NCBI GenBank assembly: GCA_944320885.1
Contig: CALUJE010000003.1
Span: 1-64,000 of the forward strand
Length of the DNA stretch: 64,000 nt
Direction: 5' to 3'
Origin: an uncultured Phocaeicola sp.
GTDB lineage: Bacteria > Bacteroidota > Bacteroidia > Bacteroidales > Bacteroidaceae
The notes under the pieces are model-generated. The model was not told the origin of the DNA, ran no database searches, and saw only the letters and a list, made by a program, of their open reading frames with translations. Below, piece after piece: positions 46,673 through 54,227 of this stretch. The stretch's first letter is position 1, and each line of letters begins with the position of its first letter. The position numbers and the translations under genes were made by a program.

Positions 46673-47861
46673 ACAATCGATATAATTGATTAAAAATTCT
46701 GTTTATCTCATCTGAACAAGAATCCAAATCATTCTTTGCTATCATTCCTGTATTAGCATTCAGTATGGATTCACAATAATTCTCATCTTTAGAAGACAGA
46801 CGATAAGCTGCCACATCGTATTCATCAAGATGGTAAATTTGCGGCAAAATATTTTCTACTTTTCCCTTATCATCTTCGTTTGCCTTTTTATAAATTTTCG
46901 CTCCCATTATCAGCATATTCAGAATTGCCAAAGAATAAGGGCTGTGCGAAGTAAGCACAAGCATGTTTTGTTTTGAGGAAGCATTGATAGCAACCAAAGA
47001 ACGTAAAACTTCCATTTGAGATTCTGGGAAGAGATTCAACTCCGGCTCTTCAACAACATTAATAAAACGGTCATATCTATTTGCTGATGAAAGCTGACGG
47101 AGCATCATATCTTTAATGCTATCAGAAATAGCATCATCTTGCATAATATCAGCCACTCGCTTTTCAAGTTTGTCCTTTTCTTCTTTGGTAAGTTTAACTT
47201 CTTCACGATCAACTATTATCTTGCTAAGATATTCAGATACCATGCACATAGGAAGTGACGATTGTATACCGCTTGAAGCATTGATAAGACGTACTTTATA
47301 ATCGGTTCCACTAATCCATCCAACCTCGTTTAGCGAATCATATTCAAAACACAATCCCTCAAATGGAAGCTCATAGCCACTTTTAAAGAATTTTTTTGCG
47401 TTTACAAATTCATCAGAAAAGGTTTCACTTGAATCTGGAAGCTCTTTCAACAGCTTTGTCTTATTTTCTGCAACACTTACAATTGAACGTTCTGCAGGAA
47501 TATACATAATCTTTGAGAGTCCATCAACGTTTTTATTTTTGTCGTATATTTTAAATGAACCATCAGAATAGACAAAATCATACAAATAACTTTCAAACTT
47601 CAGATATGAAGTAGTCTGGATGAAAGACTCTATTCTATGATAAGGACATAGCTTGGTTAAAAAACGATTGTATTGTTCGAAATAATTTAGTTTATATTTT
47701 TTCTGACTCAAAACCTTTTCCAGCCATTTGAACATAGAAAAAAGTTTTGCGACACAGCTTTTACCTGTCCCCTGATCGCCAATGAACAATGTAATCTTCT
47801 TAAAAGTGATATCAAGATCCTTAATTGGACCAAATGATTTAACTATTAATCGCTCATTCAT
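46650..47861 (-). CDS. AAA/ABC-type ATPase (AAA_15-like)
   Basis: A 403-residue ATPase of the RecF/SMC/OLD-like class. Walker A is FIGDQGTGKSCVAKLF (28-40), an ABC-type signature is NASSGIQSSLPMCM, Walker B is VVEEPELNLFPESQ, and the H-loop is VLTSHSPYSLAIL. The middle is helical. Such stand-alone ATPases often sense phage proteins or DNA and control an attached effector. The 206-residue nuclease-like product is the natural effector candidate, given the 23-nt gene overlap. It is transcribed leftward, away from the CobW remnant. Confidence 0.82.
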   Translation of the reverse strand: MNERLIVKSFGPIKDLDITFKKITLFIGDQGTGKSCVAKLFSMFKWLEKVLSQKKYKLNYFEQYNRFLTKLCPYHRIESFIQTTSYLKFESYLYDFVYSDGSFKIYDKNKNVDGLSKIMYIPAERSIVSVAENKTKLLKELPDSSETFSDEFVNAKKFFKSGYELPFEGLCFEYDSLNEVGWISGTDYKVRLINASSGIQSSLPMCMVSEYLSKIIVDREEVKLTKEEKDKLEKRVADIMQDDAISDSIKDMMLRQLSSANRYDRFINVVEEPELNLFPESQMEVLRSLVAINASSKQNMLVLTSHSPYSLAILNMLIMGAKIYKKANEDDKGKVENILPQIYHLDEYDVAAYRLSSKDENYCESILNANTGMIAKNDLDSCSDEINRIFNQLYRLYAKTFAK

Positions 47862-48126
47862 ATATCTTGTTTTTATTCATACTTTACCATAATTAATATC
47901 AAATGATTAGTATTCCTTAATAAGGGTCATCACTGGTATTTTAAGAACTTAAGTAATTTATTAAAGTTCAAAAGTACTAATTATTTTGCATAAAAATAGC
48001 AAAAGACTATATATAACATTGTTTTTAGCGAAAAAATAAAACTATATTTCATTTGCTTTCCATAGGCCTAACCAGATTGTTATAAAACTATCATAAGATA
48101 TCAGGTTTATCCACTTTTTATTATAA
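47862..48126. other. AT-rich intergenic region with a leftward promoter box
   Basis: About 265 bp without a gene that I can see. A leftward -7 box TACTTTTG lies at 47969-47976, about 108 nt before the ATPase ATG. A CAAA (leftward TTTG) begins at 48000, but the spacing of 23 bp is longer than the usual 19-21. Confidence 0.45.
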
Positions 48127-48180
48127 TAGCCTGACGTAAATACCCCATCCAATCCATAGGAAGATATTTACATCAGGCTA
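48127..48180 (-). terminator. CobW terminator, left copy
   Basis: A hairpin with arms near TAGCCTGACGTAAATA (left) and TATTTACATCAGGCTA (right), standing 21 bp after the stop of the truncated CobW remnant. The same structure follows the intact gene at 50997-51049, with several base differences. Confidence 0.6.
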
Positions 48181-48201
48181 TCAAATACTGTCACACTACA
48201 G

Positions 48202-48358
48202 TTACTCCAGACATTCGTCCAGATCGTGAGCCAATTTTTTCTTATCCAGGTGCTGACCGATAAATACGATCTTCTGCATGCGGTCACCGTATTTCTCGTC
48301 CCAGTCACGGAGTAAATCGGGTTCCTGTTTCAACAACTCTATGAGGTCTTCTTCGGGA
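48202..48358 (-). pseudogene. 3' remnant of a second CobW-type GTPase gene
   Basis: Read leftward this encodes about 52 residues from PEEDLIELLKQEPDLLRDW to LAHDLDECLE and a stop. It matches the C-terminus of the intact CobW at 51074, with one amino-acid change (DKKKL for DKEKL). The nucleotide differences are mostly silent, about eight in 157 bp. Similarity ends abruptly at 48358, where transposase sequence begins. With the terminator copy, the direct repeat spans 48127-48358 and 50997-51230. Confidence 0.85.
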
Positions 48359-48824
48359 AGGAAGCCTGCGAGAAGCGGACGACCAACATCCTTGACATTT
48401 CCGGAAAGAAATATGCGTTCGATTCAACAACAATTCCGTTATGTCTTATGAAGAATATGACCGTGAGTTCACTTTCCTGACGAACACGACACATATTTCT
48501 GTGTTGGACATTGTCAATCTCTATAAGAAAAGATGGTTAATAGAGCTATTCTTCAAATGGCTAAAACAGCACTTTAAAATAAAGAGATTCTGGGGCACAA
48601 CGAAAAACGCTGTCCGCATTCAAATCAGTGTAGCGATCATCACTTACTGTCTCGTGACTATTGTCCAACACGATATGCAATTAAAACGCTCAACTTATGA
48701 AGTTTTGCAGATTCTAAGCATCTCTCTAACGGATAAAATTAACTTACGTGACCTGTTTGATAAGACTGATTTCAACGATGTCAAGGAACTCGATTGTCTC
48801 CTTTTGGGAGGACTATTTGATTAA
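48359..48824 (+). pseudogene. IS4-family transposase remnant with internal deletion
   Basis: Two pieces of one transposase in different frames. At 48361-48440 the frame reads LDISGKKYAFDSTTIPLCL, the first catalytic Asp region of the DDE domain. From 48441 another frame gives the C-terminal part (VLDIVNLYKKRWLIELFFKW, LKQHFKIKRFWGTTKNAVRI), with the catalytic Glu of the YREK-like region and the usual end. The central region between them is missing, and the N-terminus is cut at the CobW junction. It is not functional. Confidence 0.8.
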
Positions 48825-48859
48825 TTTTTTAACTCGTCCATTTTTATTGGACACTAATA

Positions 48860-49070
48860 ATATTAAAAATAGAAACATTGATTTTATGGAATATTTAAGT
48901 GATGAAAAAGATGTTGTTATAAGATTAAAATTGATTCCAAATTATGAATTCGAGACACTTCTATTAGGATTTTTAATAGTATAGAAATAGTTGATTCACA
49001 AACATTAAGATAAAATATCTCAGAAAAAGCAAAGAATATTATTGAAAAAACAAGTATTGAACTTTTATAA
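48860..49070 (+). pseudogene. Relic resembling a WYL-domain C-terminus
   Basis: With one frame change near 48970, the sequence reads DEKDVVIRLKLIPNYEFETL, then SIEIVDSQTLR, a stop, and ISEKAKNIIEK. This pattern (strands, then a P/S-x-LR helix and a terminal helix) is that of the end of WYL-domain regulators. Two disruptions show decay. The identification rests on pattern only. The rest of 48825-49213 holds the transposase edge and the promoter below. Confidence 0.35.
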
Positions 49071-49160
49071 ACAAGTGCAGTTCTACTGCACAATAAAATT
49101 TGTATCTTTGGATAAGAAAGACTGCACCTCGGAATTAAAAGTTGAAAACCATGTTTTCAC

Positions 49161-49191
49161 TTTGTACTTCACTCGGTTTGCACTATCTTTG
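49161..49191 (+). promoter_or_regulatory. Sigma-ABfr promoter before the decayed type I RM locus
   Basis: TTTG at 49161-49164, 19 bp, TATCTTTG at 49184-49191: a complete consensus promoter with a start near 49198. A second -7 box (TATCTTTG) lies at 49103-49110. It now drives the hsdM remnant and the Fic gene. Confidence 0.7.
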
Positions 49192-49264
49192 ACAAGTAAT
49201 TAAAGAACAGAGATATGAGCGGAGAGCTTGAAGCCAAAGGCATATCGGCAAACGCAATCCAGAT

Positions 49265-49504
49265 ATGATGGAGGCATACGTAAAACCTGTTGACCTGGAA
49301 AGTGGATTTGCTCCCGACCCGGAACTGAAGGATAGTGAGATTATTCCTTGGAAAGAGGATATAACCGAATATCTTGACAAGAACGTACATCCATATGCTT
49401 CGGATTTCTGGTACAACGAATCTGAAAGCAAGATTGGTTATGAAATACCGCTCACTCCGAGTTCTGTAATATTCGATGAACTGATGTCTAAGATATTAGG
49501 GTAA
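49265..49504 (+). pseudogene. 3' remnant of hsdM (type I restriction methyltransferase)
   Basis: The frame encodes 79 residues: APDPELKDSEIIPWKEDITE, then YNESESKIGYEIPLT. This matches the C-terminal tail of HsdM proteins (the DPELRDSE..PLKEDI and KIGYEIPFT patterns). The methyltransferase domain is absent, and the segment after GYEIPLT is shortened. A 17-codon frame at 49214-49267 in front of it may be another piece. The promoter at 49161-49191 lies directly upstream. Confidence 0.7.
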
Positions 49505-49533
49505 ACAGATATAAATCCGCATAATAATTGACC

Positions 49534-49842
49534 ATGGACGAACAGCAAAACAACGGAAATATAATTCTCTACCAGACAGAGGATGGCAAATCAAGGATAG
49601 AAGTAACTCTATGCAAAGATACGGTTTGGCTTACAGCCGACCAGATGGCAGAGCTGTTTAAAAGAAACAAATCTACCATTTCACGGCATATAAAGAATGT
49701 ATTCGATGATGGAGAATTGCAGGCAGACAAGGTTGTTGCATTTTTTGCAACAACCACTCAGCATGGTGCTATCAAAGAGAAAGTACAGTTCAGAATATTA
49801 GACACAAAGACAGATAAACGATTTTTATTATGCCCAAGATAA
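49534..49842 (+). pseudogene. Truncated RhuM-family protein
   Basis: The frame encodes 102 residues: IILYQTEDGKSRIEVTLCKD, then TVWLTADQMAELFKRNKSTI and SRHIKNVFDDGEL. This is the N-terminal DNA-binding-like part of RhuM (virulence RhuM) proteins, often found between hsd genes. After FATTTQHG the match stops and the frame ends over the Fic start (13-nt overlap). Full RhuM is about 330 residues, so this is a fragment. The first ATG is at 49534. Confidence 0.7.
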
Positions 49843-50714
49843 ACAAAATATCCATACGTTTCTTTGACGACCGAGAAGTACGTGCCATTTGGGATGACGA
49901 AAATTCCAAATGGTGGTTTTCTGTACTTGATATTGTAGGCGTTCTTAATGCTCAAGATGATTATACCAAGAACAGAAACTATTGGAAGTATTTGAAAAAC
50001 AAGCTGAAGAACGAGAATAATGAAGTGGTTAGTGTCACTAACCAGTTGAAATTAACTGCACCTGACGGCAAGAAAAGACTTACAGACGTCCTTGATAACA
50101 AAGGAGTCCTTTCTCTTGCGGCATGTTTCCCTAATACCAAAGCTGCACGGTTTGTTGAATGGTTTACCAACAGTGATGAAACGATAGACGGACGAAGCAA
50201 ATCGAAAGCTTATACTCTGTTTGAAAGCAGTCTGATTGACAGCATTGAGGTAGGAACCATAAAAGGTTTGCAGCAGATTCATGCCTATTTGTTTGGCGGA
50301 CTATACGACTTTGCCGGACAGATACGCACGGTAAACATAGCCAAAGGAGGATTCCAGTTTGCAATGGTTCAATATCTTCAAGCTACATTGGAACAGATAG
50401 AACGTATGCCCGAAACAAGTTTCGATGAGATAATAGACAAGTATGTGGAGATGAACATAGCCCATCCTTTCCGTGAAGGCAACGGACGTGCCACACGTAT
50501 TTGGCTTGACCTGATGCTGAAGAAAAATCTTAAAGTTTGTGTGGACTGGAGCAATGTAAACAAGCAATCTTATCTGGATGCCATGACTCACAGTGTGGCT
50601 AATGCTGAAGAATTGAAAGTACTTCTTCGCCCTGCACTTACCGACAAGATTAATGACCGGGAAACCTTTATGAAAGGTATTGATTACTCATATTATTATG
50701 AACAGGAAGATTAA
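49830..50714 (+). CDS. Bro-N/Fic fusion protein
   Basis: A 294-residue protein. Residues 8-118 form a Bro-N-type domain ([39 protein letters not shown]), known from phage antirepressors. Residues 125-285 form a Fic domain with the complete core [12 protein letters not shown] (HPFREGNGR at 212-220) and the flap region [14 protein letters not shown]. Fic enzymes transfer AMP or other nucleotide groups to protein hydroxyls. Such genes are common between hsdM and hsdS of type I systems, as here. No inhibitory helix motif is evident to me. It is the only gene of this remnant locus that looks intact. Confidence 0.85.
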   Translation: MPKINKISIRFFDDREVRAIWDDENSKWWFSVLDIVGVLNAQDDYTKNRNYWKYLKNKLKNENNEVVSVTNQLKLTAPDGKKRLTDVLDNKGVLSLAACFPNTKAARFVEWFTNSDETIDGRSKSKAYTLFESSLIDSIEVGTIKGLQQIHAYLFGGLYDFAGQIRTVNIAKGGFQFAMVQYLQATLEQIERMPETSFDEIIDKYVEMNIAHPFREGNGRATRIWLDLMLKKNLKVCVDWSNVNKQSYLDAMTHSVANAEELKVLLRPALTDKINDRETFMKGIDYSYYYEQED

Positions 50715-50788
50715 TGGTTATGGAAAATAAATACGATAAATATAAAGATAGTGGAATTGCTTGGATTGGGAAGATTCCGGAGCATTGA
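50714..50788 (+). pseudogene. 5' remnant of hsdS (specificity subunit), stopped
   Basis: The ATG overlaps the Fic stop (TAATG). The 24 codons give KYDKYKDSGIAWIGKIPEH and then TGA. HsdS proteins begin with exactly this kind of sequence and continue with Trp, so TGG has probably become TGA. Beyond the stop the similarity is lost. Confidence 0.75.
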
Positions 50789-50832
50789 GATAAAAATATG
50801 ATTATAAGATTATTTAATATTATTGCTGTCCG

Positions 50833-50946
50833 GTAGACCTACCATATATTGGTAAAACCGTAAAAGTTCTTTTCCCTATCATTATTGAGGATGTAAAGAA
50901 TGAATATGATTTTGAATTTAAAATTAATGATGTAACAGTTAAGTAA
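50833..50946 (+). pseudogene. Small unidentified coding relic
   Basis: An open stretch without its own start reads VDLPYIGKTVKVLFP, then EDVKNEYDFEFKINDVTVK and a stop. It looks like the C-terminal end of a beta-rich protein, but I do not recognise it. It lies between the hsdS remnant and the CobW terminator. Confidence 0.25.
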
Positions 50947-50996
50947 TATGGGAAAAAATCAACATGTAGCAGGTTGAGCATAAATAGAATATTCAA

Positions 50997-51049
50997 TAGC
51001 CTGGTAAATACCCTACCCGATCCATAGGTTAGATATTTACATCAGGCTA
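50997..51049 (-). terminator. CobW terminator, right copy
   Basis: A hairpin of TAGCCTGGTAAATA with TATTTACATCAGGCTA, 25 nt after the stop of the intact CobW gene; leftward it runs into TTGAATATTC. It is homologous to 48127-48180 and forms part of the 230-bp direct repeat. Confidence 0.6.
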
Positions 51050-51073
51050 TCAAATACTGTCGCACACTACACG

Positions 51074-52306
51074 TTACTCCAGACATTCGTCCAAATCGTG
51101 AGCCAGTTTTTCCTTATCCAGATGCTGTCCGATAAATACGATCTTCTGCATGCGGTCACCGTATTTCTCGTCCCAGTCACGGAGCAAATCGGGCTCCTGT
51201 TTCAACAGCTCTATGAGGTCTTCTTCGGGAGCGGTGGCATACCATTGCCCGGCCTCTGTAAGCTTTTTCTGTATGCCGGCCTGTTCGAAAAGGTATGACA
51301 TATCACGGTTATCACTGAAATAGCATACACCTTTGGAGCGGATTATGTTCTTAGGCCAGCGTGTGGCTATAAAATGATCGAGTTTCTGAAGATTAAATGC
51401 CGGACGACGATAATATACAAAAGTTCCTATGCCATATTCTTCCACTTCTCCCCCTTCGTGGTCATGATGGTGGTGGTGATGGTGGTGCTCTTCTTCTTCG
51501 TGATGATGTTCTTCCTCATCATGGTGATGGTGACTGCCGTGAGCATGTGCTTCACGTTCCTCTTCCGGAGTTGCCGCACGCTCAATTTCACGAATCCAAC
51601 CGGCAGAAACGGCCGTGTGCTCAAAATTGAACAGACGGGTGTTCAGCAATTTATCCAGATCGACATCGGCGTAATTACATTCTATAATTTCTGCGGCAGG
51701 CTGAAGCGTACGGATAATCTTCTTGATACGGCCCAATTCTTCAGGGGAAACTTCATCTGCCTTGTTCAGCAGAATAATATTGCAGAATTCTATCTGCTGC
51801 ACTATCAGATTCTCAATATCTTCTTCGTCAAGTCCTTTACGGGTCAGACTGTCACCACATGAGAACTCGCTTTGCAGACGCAAGGCGTCGACAACACTTA
51901 CGATGCAGTCCAGACGGCAGATGCCGTAACGGGTATAGGCATCGCCCAGACGGGGAATGGAACAAAGGGTCTGTGCAATAGGTTCAGGTTCACAGATTCC
52001 ACTGGCTTCGATAACAATGTAATCAAAACGCTCCAGCTTCATCAGTTCATAAACCTGCTCTATAAGATCGGCTTTCAGTGTGCAACAAATACAACCGTTC
52101 TGCAATGCTACCAGACTGTCGTCTTTCTTGCCTACTACTCCCCCTTTCTGAATAAGAGATGCATCAATATTTACCTCACCTATATCGTTTACGATTACGG
52201 CAAAACGGATACCTCTTTTATTGGCCAGAATACGGTTTACCAAAGTGGTCTTGCCGCTGCCCAGGTAACCTGTAAGCAGCAGTATGGGAATTTCTTTCTG
52301 TTTCAT
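51074..52306 (-). CDS. CobW/COG0523 family GTPase with His-rich metal-binding segment
   Basis: A 410-residue metal chaperone-type GTPase. The P-loop is LLTGYLGSGKTTLVNRIL, the signature metal motif is QNGCICCTLKADL (CxCC), guanine recognition is LLNKADEV, and the C-terminal CobW_C domain is present. Residues 251-291 form a His/Glu-rich run with about 20 histidines, typical of zinc- or cobalt-handling members. Whether it serves zinc or the cobalamin pathway cannot be decided from sequence. The intergenic region upstream carries a four-unit CACGTGT array and a promoter box at 52371-52378. Its 3' end is duplicated at 48.2 kb. Confidence 0.9.
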   Translation of the reverse strand: MKQKEIPILLLTGYLGSGKTTLVNRILANKRGIRFAVIVNDIGEVNIDASLIQKGGVVGKKDDSLVALQNGCICCTLKADLIEQVYELMKLERFDYIVIEASGICEPEPIAQTLCSIPRLGDAYTRYGICRLDCIVSVVDALRLQSEFSCGDSLTRKGLDEEDIENLIVQQIEFCNIILLNKADEVSPEELGRIKKIIRTLQPAAEIIECNYADVDLDKLLNTRLFNFEHTAVSAGWIREIERAATPEEEREAHAHGSHHHHDEEEHHHEEEEHHHHHHHHDHEGGEVEEYGIGTFVYYRRPAFNLQKLDHFIATRWPKNIIRSKGVCYFSDNRDMSYLFEQAGIQKKLTEAGQWYATAPEEDLIELLKQEPDLLRDWDEKYGDRMQKIVFIGQHLDKEKLAHDLDECLE

Positions 52307-52370
52307 AACTGTTTTCTCCTTAGCTTAAAAATGTGTACATTTTTTCACTTTCCTTTTTCGGGAACGGATG

Positions 52371-52378
52371 CAAAGTTA
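52371..52378 (-). promoter_or_regulatory. Sigma-ABfr -7 box for the CobW gene
   Basis: Read leftward the sequence is TAACTTTG, 65 nt before the CobW ATG at 52306. Confidence 0.5.
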
Positions 52379-52434
52379 CATTTTTCTTTGAATGGGTGTA
52401 CGCCTTGTCGCCAGTGTTTTTTGCATACAAAAAA

Positions 52435-52510
52435 AGCACGTGTGGTTTTATGGAAAAGCACGTGTCCTTTCCTTCGTGAGCACGTGTCCTTTTTAAAAAA
52501 GCACATGTGC
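52435..52510. repeat. Four tandem AGCACGTGT units at 21-22 bp spacing
   Basis: AGCACGTGT occurs at 52435, 52457 and 52479, and AGCACATGTGC at 52500. The period is 22, 22 and 21 bp, two helical turns, so all copies face the same side of the DNA. The core CACGTG is itself palindromic. The array lies in the 318-bp divergent region, about 60 bp upstream of the leftward CobW -7 box and about 60 bp upstream of the rightward -7 box. This is the arrangement of an operator array. Confidence 0.6.
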
Positions 52511-52571
52511 TTTCTATGATTCGGGTAGGCATATCCGTAATTTATATACAAAACAGGAGTTTTATTATAGG

Positions 52572-52579
52572 TACTTTTG
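52572..52579 (+). promoter_or_regulatory. Sigma-ABfr -7 box for the CMD-cupin gene
   Basis: TACTTTTG, 46 nt before the ATG at 52625. The -33 is not clear. Confidence 0.5.
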
Positions 52580-52624
52580 TAAACGGGAAAAGAACATAGT
52601 AAACCATTTAACTGAAAGGCGATT

Positions 52625-53443
52625 ATGAAAAACCGAATTTTATTTACGTTCGTCGCATTGGCAATAAACACAACTATTATGGCACAACAAGAAATCAAAC
52701 AGACTGCTGGACGTGACCAGCTCGGAGCTTTTGCTCCCAAATTTGCAGAACTGAACGATGATGTCTTATTTGGCGAGGTATGGAGCCGTACCGATAAACT
52801 CGGCTTGCGTGACCGTAGCTTGGTGACTATTACTTCTCTTATCAGTCAGGGTATCACCGACAACTCATTGGTATACCATCTTCAGACAGCAAAACAAAAC
52901 GGAATAACCCGTACGGAAATTTCGGAAATTCTGACTCACATAAGTTTTTATGCCGGATGGCCGAAAGCATGGGCTGCCTTCCGTCTGGCCAAGGAGGTAT
53001 GGGCTGAAGATACAACCGGAGATGATGCGAAAGCTGCTTTTCAACGTGAGATGATTTTCCCTGTCGGAGAGCCGAACACTGCATACGCACGTTATTTCAC
53101 GGGTAACAGTTATCTGGCTCCGGTTTCAACGGAACAGGTACCGGTATCGAATGTTACATTTGAACCGGGATGCCGAAATTACTGGCACATTCACCATGCT
53201 ACAAAAGGTGGCGGACAAATGCTTATCGGAGTAGCCGGACGAGGCTGGTATCAGGAAGAGGGAAAACCTGCTGTTGAAATCCTTCCCGGAACGGTTATTC
53301 ATATACCGGCCAATGTAAAACACTGGCATGGAGCAGCCAGCGACAGCTGGTTTGCACATCTGGCATTTGAAGTTCCCGGAGAAAATGCTTCCAATGAATG
53401 GCTGGAGCCGGTATCGGACGAGGAATACGGTAAATTGAAATGA
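52625..53443 (+). CDS. Exported carboxymuconolactone decarboxylase-like/cupin fusion
   Basis: A 272-residue protein. Residues 1-20 are a signal peptide (ILFTFVALAINTTIMAQ). Residues 40-130 form a CMD/AhpD-like helical domain (LVTITSLISQGITDNSLVYH, LTHISFYAGWPKAWAAFRLA); it lacks the AhpD CxxC. Residues 150-255 form a cupin with metal-ligand histidines in YWHIHHATKGGGQMLIG and NVKHWHGAA. CMD-cupin fusions are common in Bacteroides, and their reaction is unknown; a periplasmic metal-dependent lyase or isomerase is plausible. It is divergent from the CobW gene and shares the CACGTGT array region. A lipoprotein gene follows after 84 nt. Confidence 0.87.
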   Translation: MKNRILFTFVALAINTTIMAQQEIKQTAGRDQLGAFAPKFAELNDDVLFGEVWSRTDKLGLRDRSLVTITSLISQGITDNSLVYHLQTAKQNGITRTEISEILTHISFYAGWPKAWAAFRLAKEVWAEDTTGDDAKAAFQREMIFPVGEPNTAYARYFTGNSYLAPVSTEQVPVSNVTFEPGCRNYWHIHHATKGGGQMLIGVAGRGWYQEEGKPAVEILPGTVIHIPANVKHWHGAASDSWFAHLAFEVPGENASNEWLEPVSDEEYGKLK

Positions 53444-53476
53444 CAATAACTGAAAGCTGTCATTTATAACCGGAAT

Positions 53477-53511
53477 AATATCAGCCTTCAGCACATGTGA
53501 GGGCTGATATT
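53477..53511 (+). terminator. Hairpin between the cupin and lipoprotein genes
   Basis: AATATCAGCC (53477-53486) pairs with GGCTGATATT (53502-53511). Only three T follow, so it is a weak terminator or an mRNA-processing hairpin. Confidence 0.5.
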
Positions 53512-53527
53512 TAAAAAGGAAAACATT

Positions 53528-54058
53528 ATGAAAAAACGAATGATTTTCACATTAATGCTGGTTGCGTTTGCCTTATTGCCGGCATGCAGCAGCCCCTATG
53601 AAGAAAATGATGCTCCCGAAATATCTAATACGGGAGATGGCAACAGCACAAATACGGATAGTAACGATAATAATAATGATAACAGCAATATGGAAAACAA
53701 TACAATCACGCTCTCGGTAGGCAGCAAGTCTTTTACCGCAACATTGGCTGAGAACTCTTCGGCTGAAGCCTTGAAAAAGCGCTTGTCAGAAGGTGATATA
53801 AGCATTCGGATGAGTGATTACGGAGATATGGAAAAAGTGGGTTCTCTGGGCTTTTCTCTGCCAAGAAATGACAGACAGACTACTACCGGCCCCGGGGATC
53901 TGATTCTTTATCAGGGAAATTCGTTTGTCATCTATTATGATACTAACTCATGGAGCTTCACGCGCCTGGGCAAAGTGGATGGAGTGTCTACCAGAGAACA
54001 AATGCTGGAACTTTTGGGAGGAAAAGGCGAAATTACCGTAACTGTTTCATTAAAATAG
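53528..54058 (+). CDS. Lipoprotein with cyclophilin-like fold
   Basis: A 176-residue protein. It has a lipoprotein signal peptide (MLVAFALLPACSS, Cys at 20) and a low-complexity Asn/Asp/Ser linker at 25-57, encoded by repeats of AAY/GAY codons. Residues 60-176 match the cyclophilin_like family (FTATLAENSSAEALKKRL; DLILYQGNSFVIYYDTNSWS; FTRLGKVDG). These domains are usually not proline isomerases; their function is uncertain. It probably sits in the outer membrane, downstream of the CMD-cupin gene. Confidence 0.8.
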   Translation: MKKRMIFTLMLVAFALLPACSSPYEENDAPEISNTGDGNSTNTDSNDNNNDNSNMENNTITLSVGSKSFTATLAENSSAEALKKRLSEGDISIRMSDYGDMEKVGSLGFSLPRNDRQTTTGPGDLILYQGNSFVIYYDTNSWSFTRLGKVDGVSTREQMLELLGGKGEITVTVSLK

Positions 54059-54118
54059 GCAGAATATGCCTTCTCGTCTTAATAAAAGCGGGAATTTTCA
54101 GATTTACATGGTTTTTCA

Positions 54119-54126
54119 TAAATTTG
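54119..54126 (+). promoter_or_regulatory. Sigma-ABfr -7 box for the TonB receptor gene
   Basis: TAAATTTG with TTTC as a weak -33, predicting a start near 54133 and a leader of about 95 nt. No cobalamin riboswitch or Fur-like box could be recognised in this leader. Confidence 0.4.
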
Positions 54127-54227
54127 TTGATGAGAGATTATGGCTTTGCGAAAACATGAGCGACATCAGGTTTGGCCGCAATGTCTGAAAGATATATTTT
54201 ATTACAGTAAACAACCGAATTATACGA

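Noticed and set aside
48748-48984. A 78-residue gene after the transposase remnant
   Set aside because: Its first part is the transposase tail in another frame and its second part a decayed relic; it is not one gene.
51374-51862. Rightward open frame opposite the His-rich part of CobW
   Set aside because: It is the antisense reading of the GAY/CAY-rich His/Glu segment, giving a Val/Met/Phe-rich product with no family features; the CobW frame is clearly the coding one.
52435-52510. CRISPR-like array
   Set aside because: Only about 9 bp is conserved per unit, the period is 22 bp, there are four units and no cas genes; an operator array explains it better.
52320-52740. Leftward frames across the CACGTGT array
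   Set aside because: The repeated peptide pattern only mirrors the DNA repeats, and the frames overlap the start of the CMD-cupin gene; treated as non-coding regulatory DNA.
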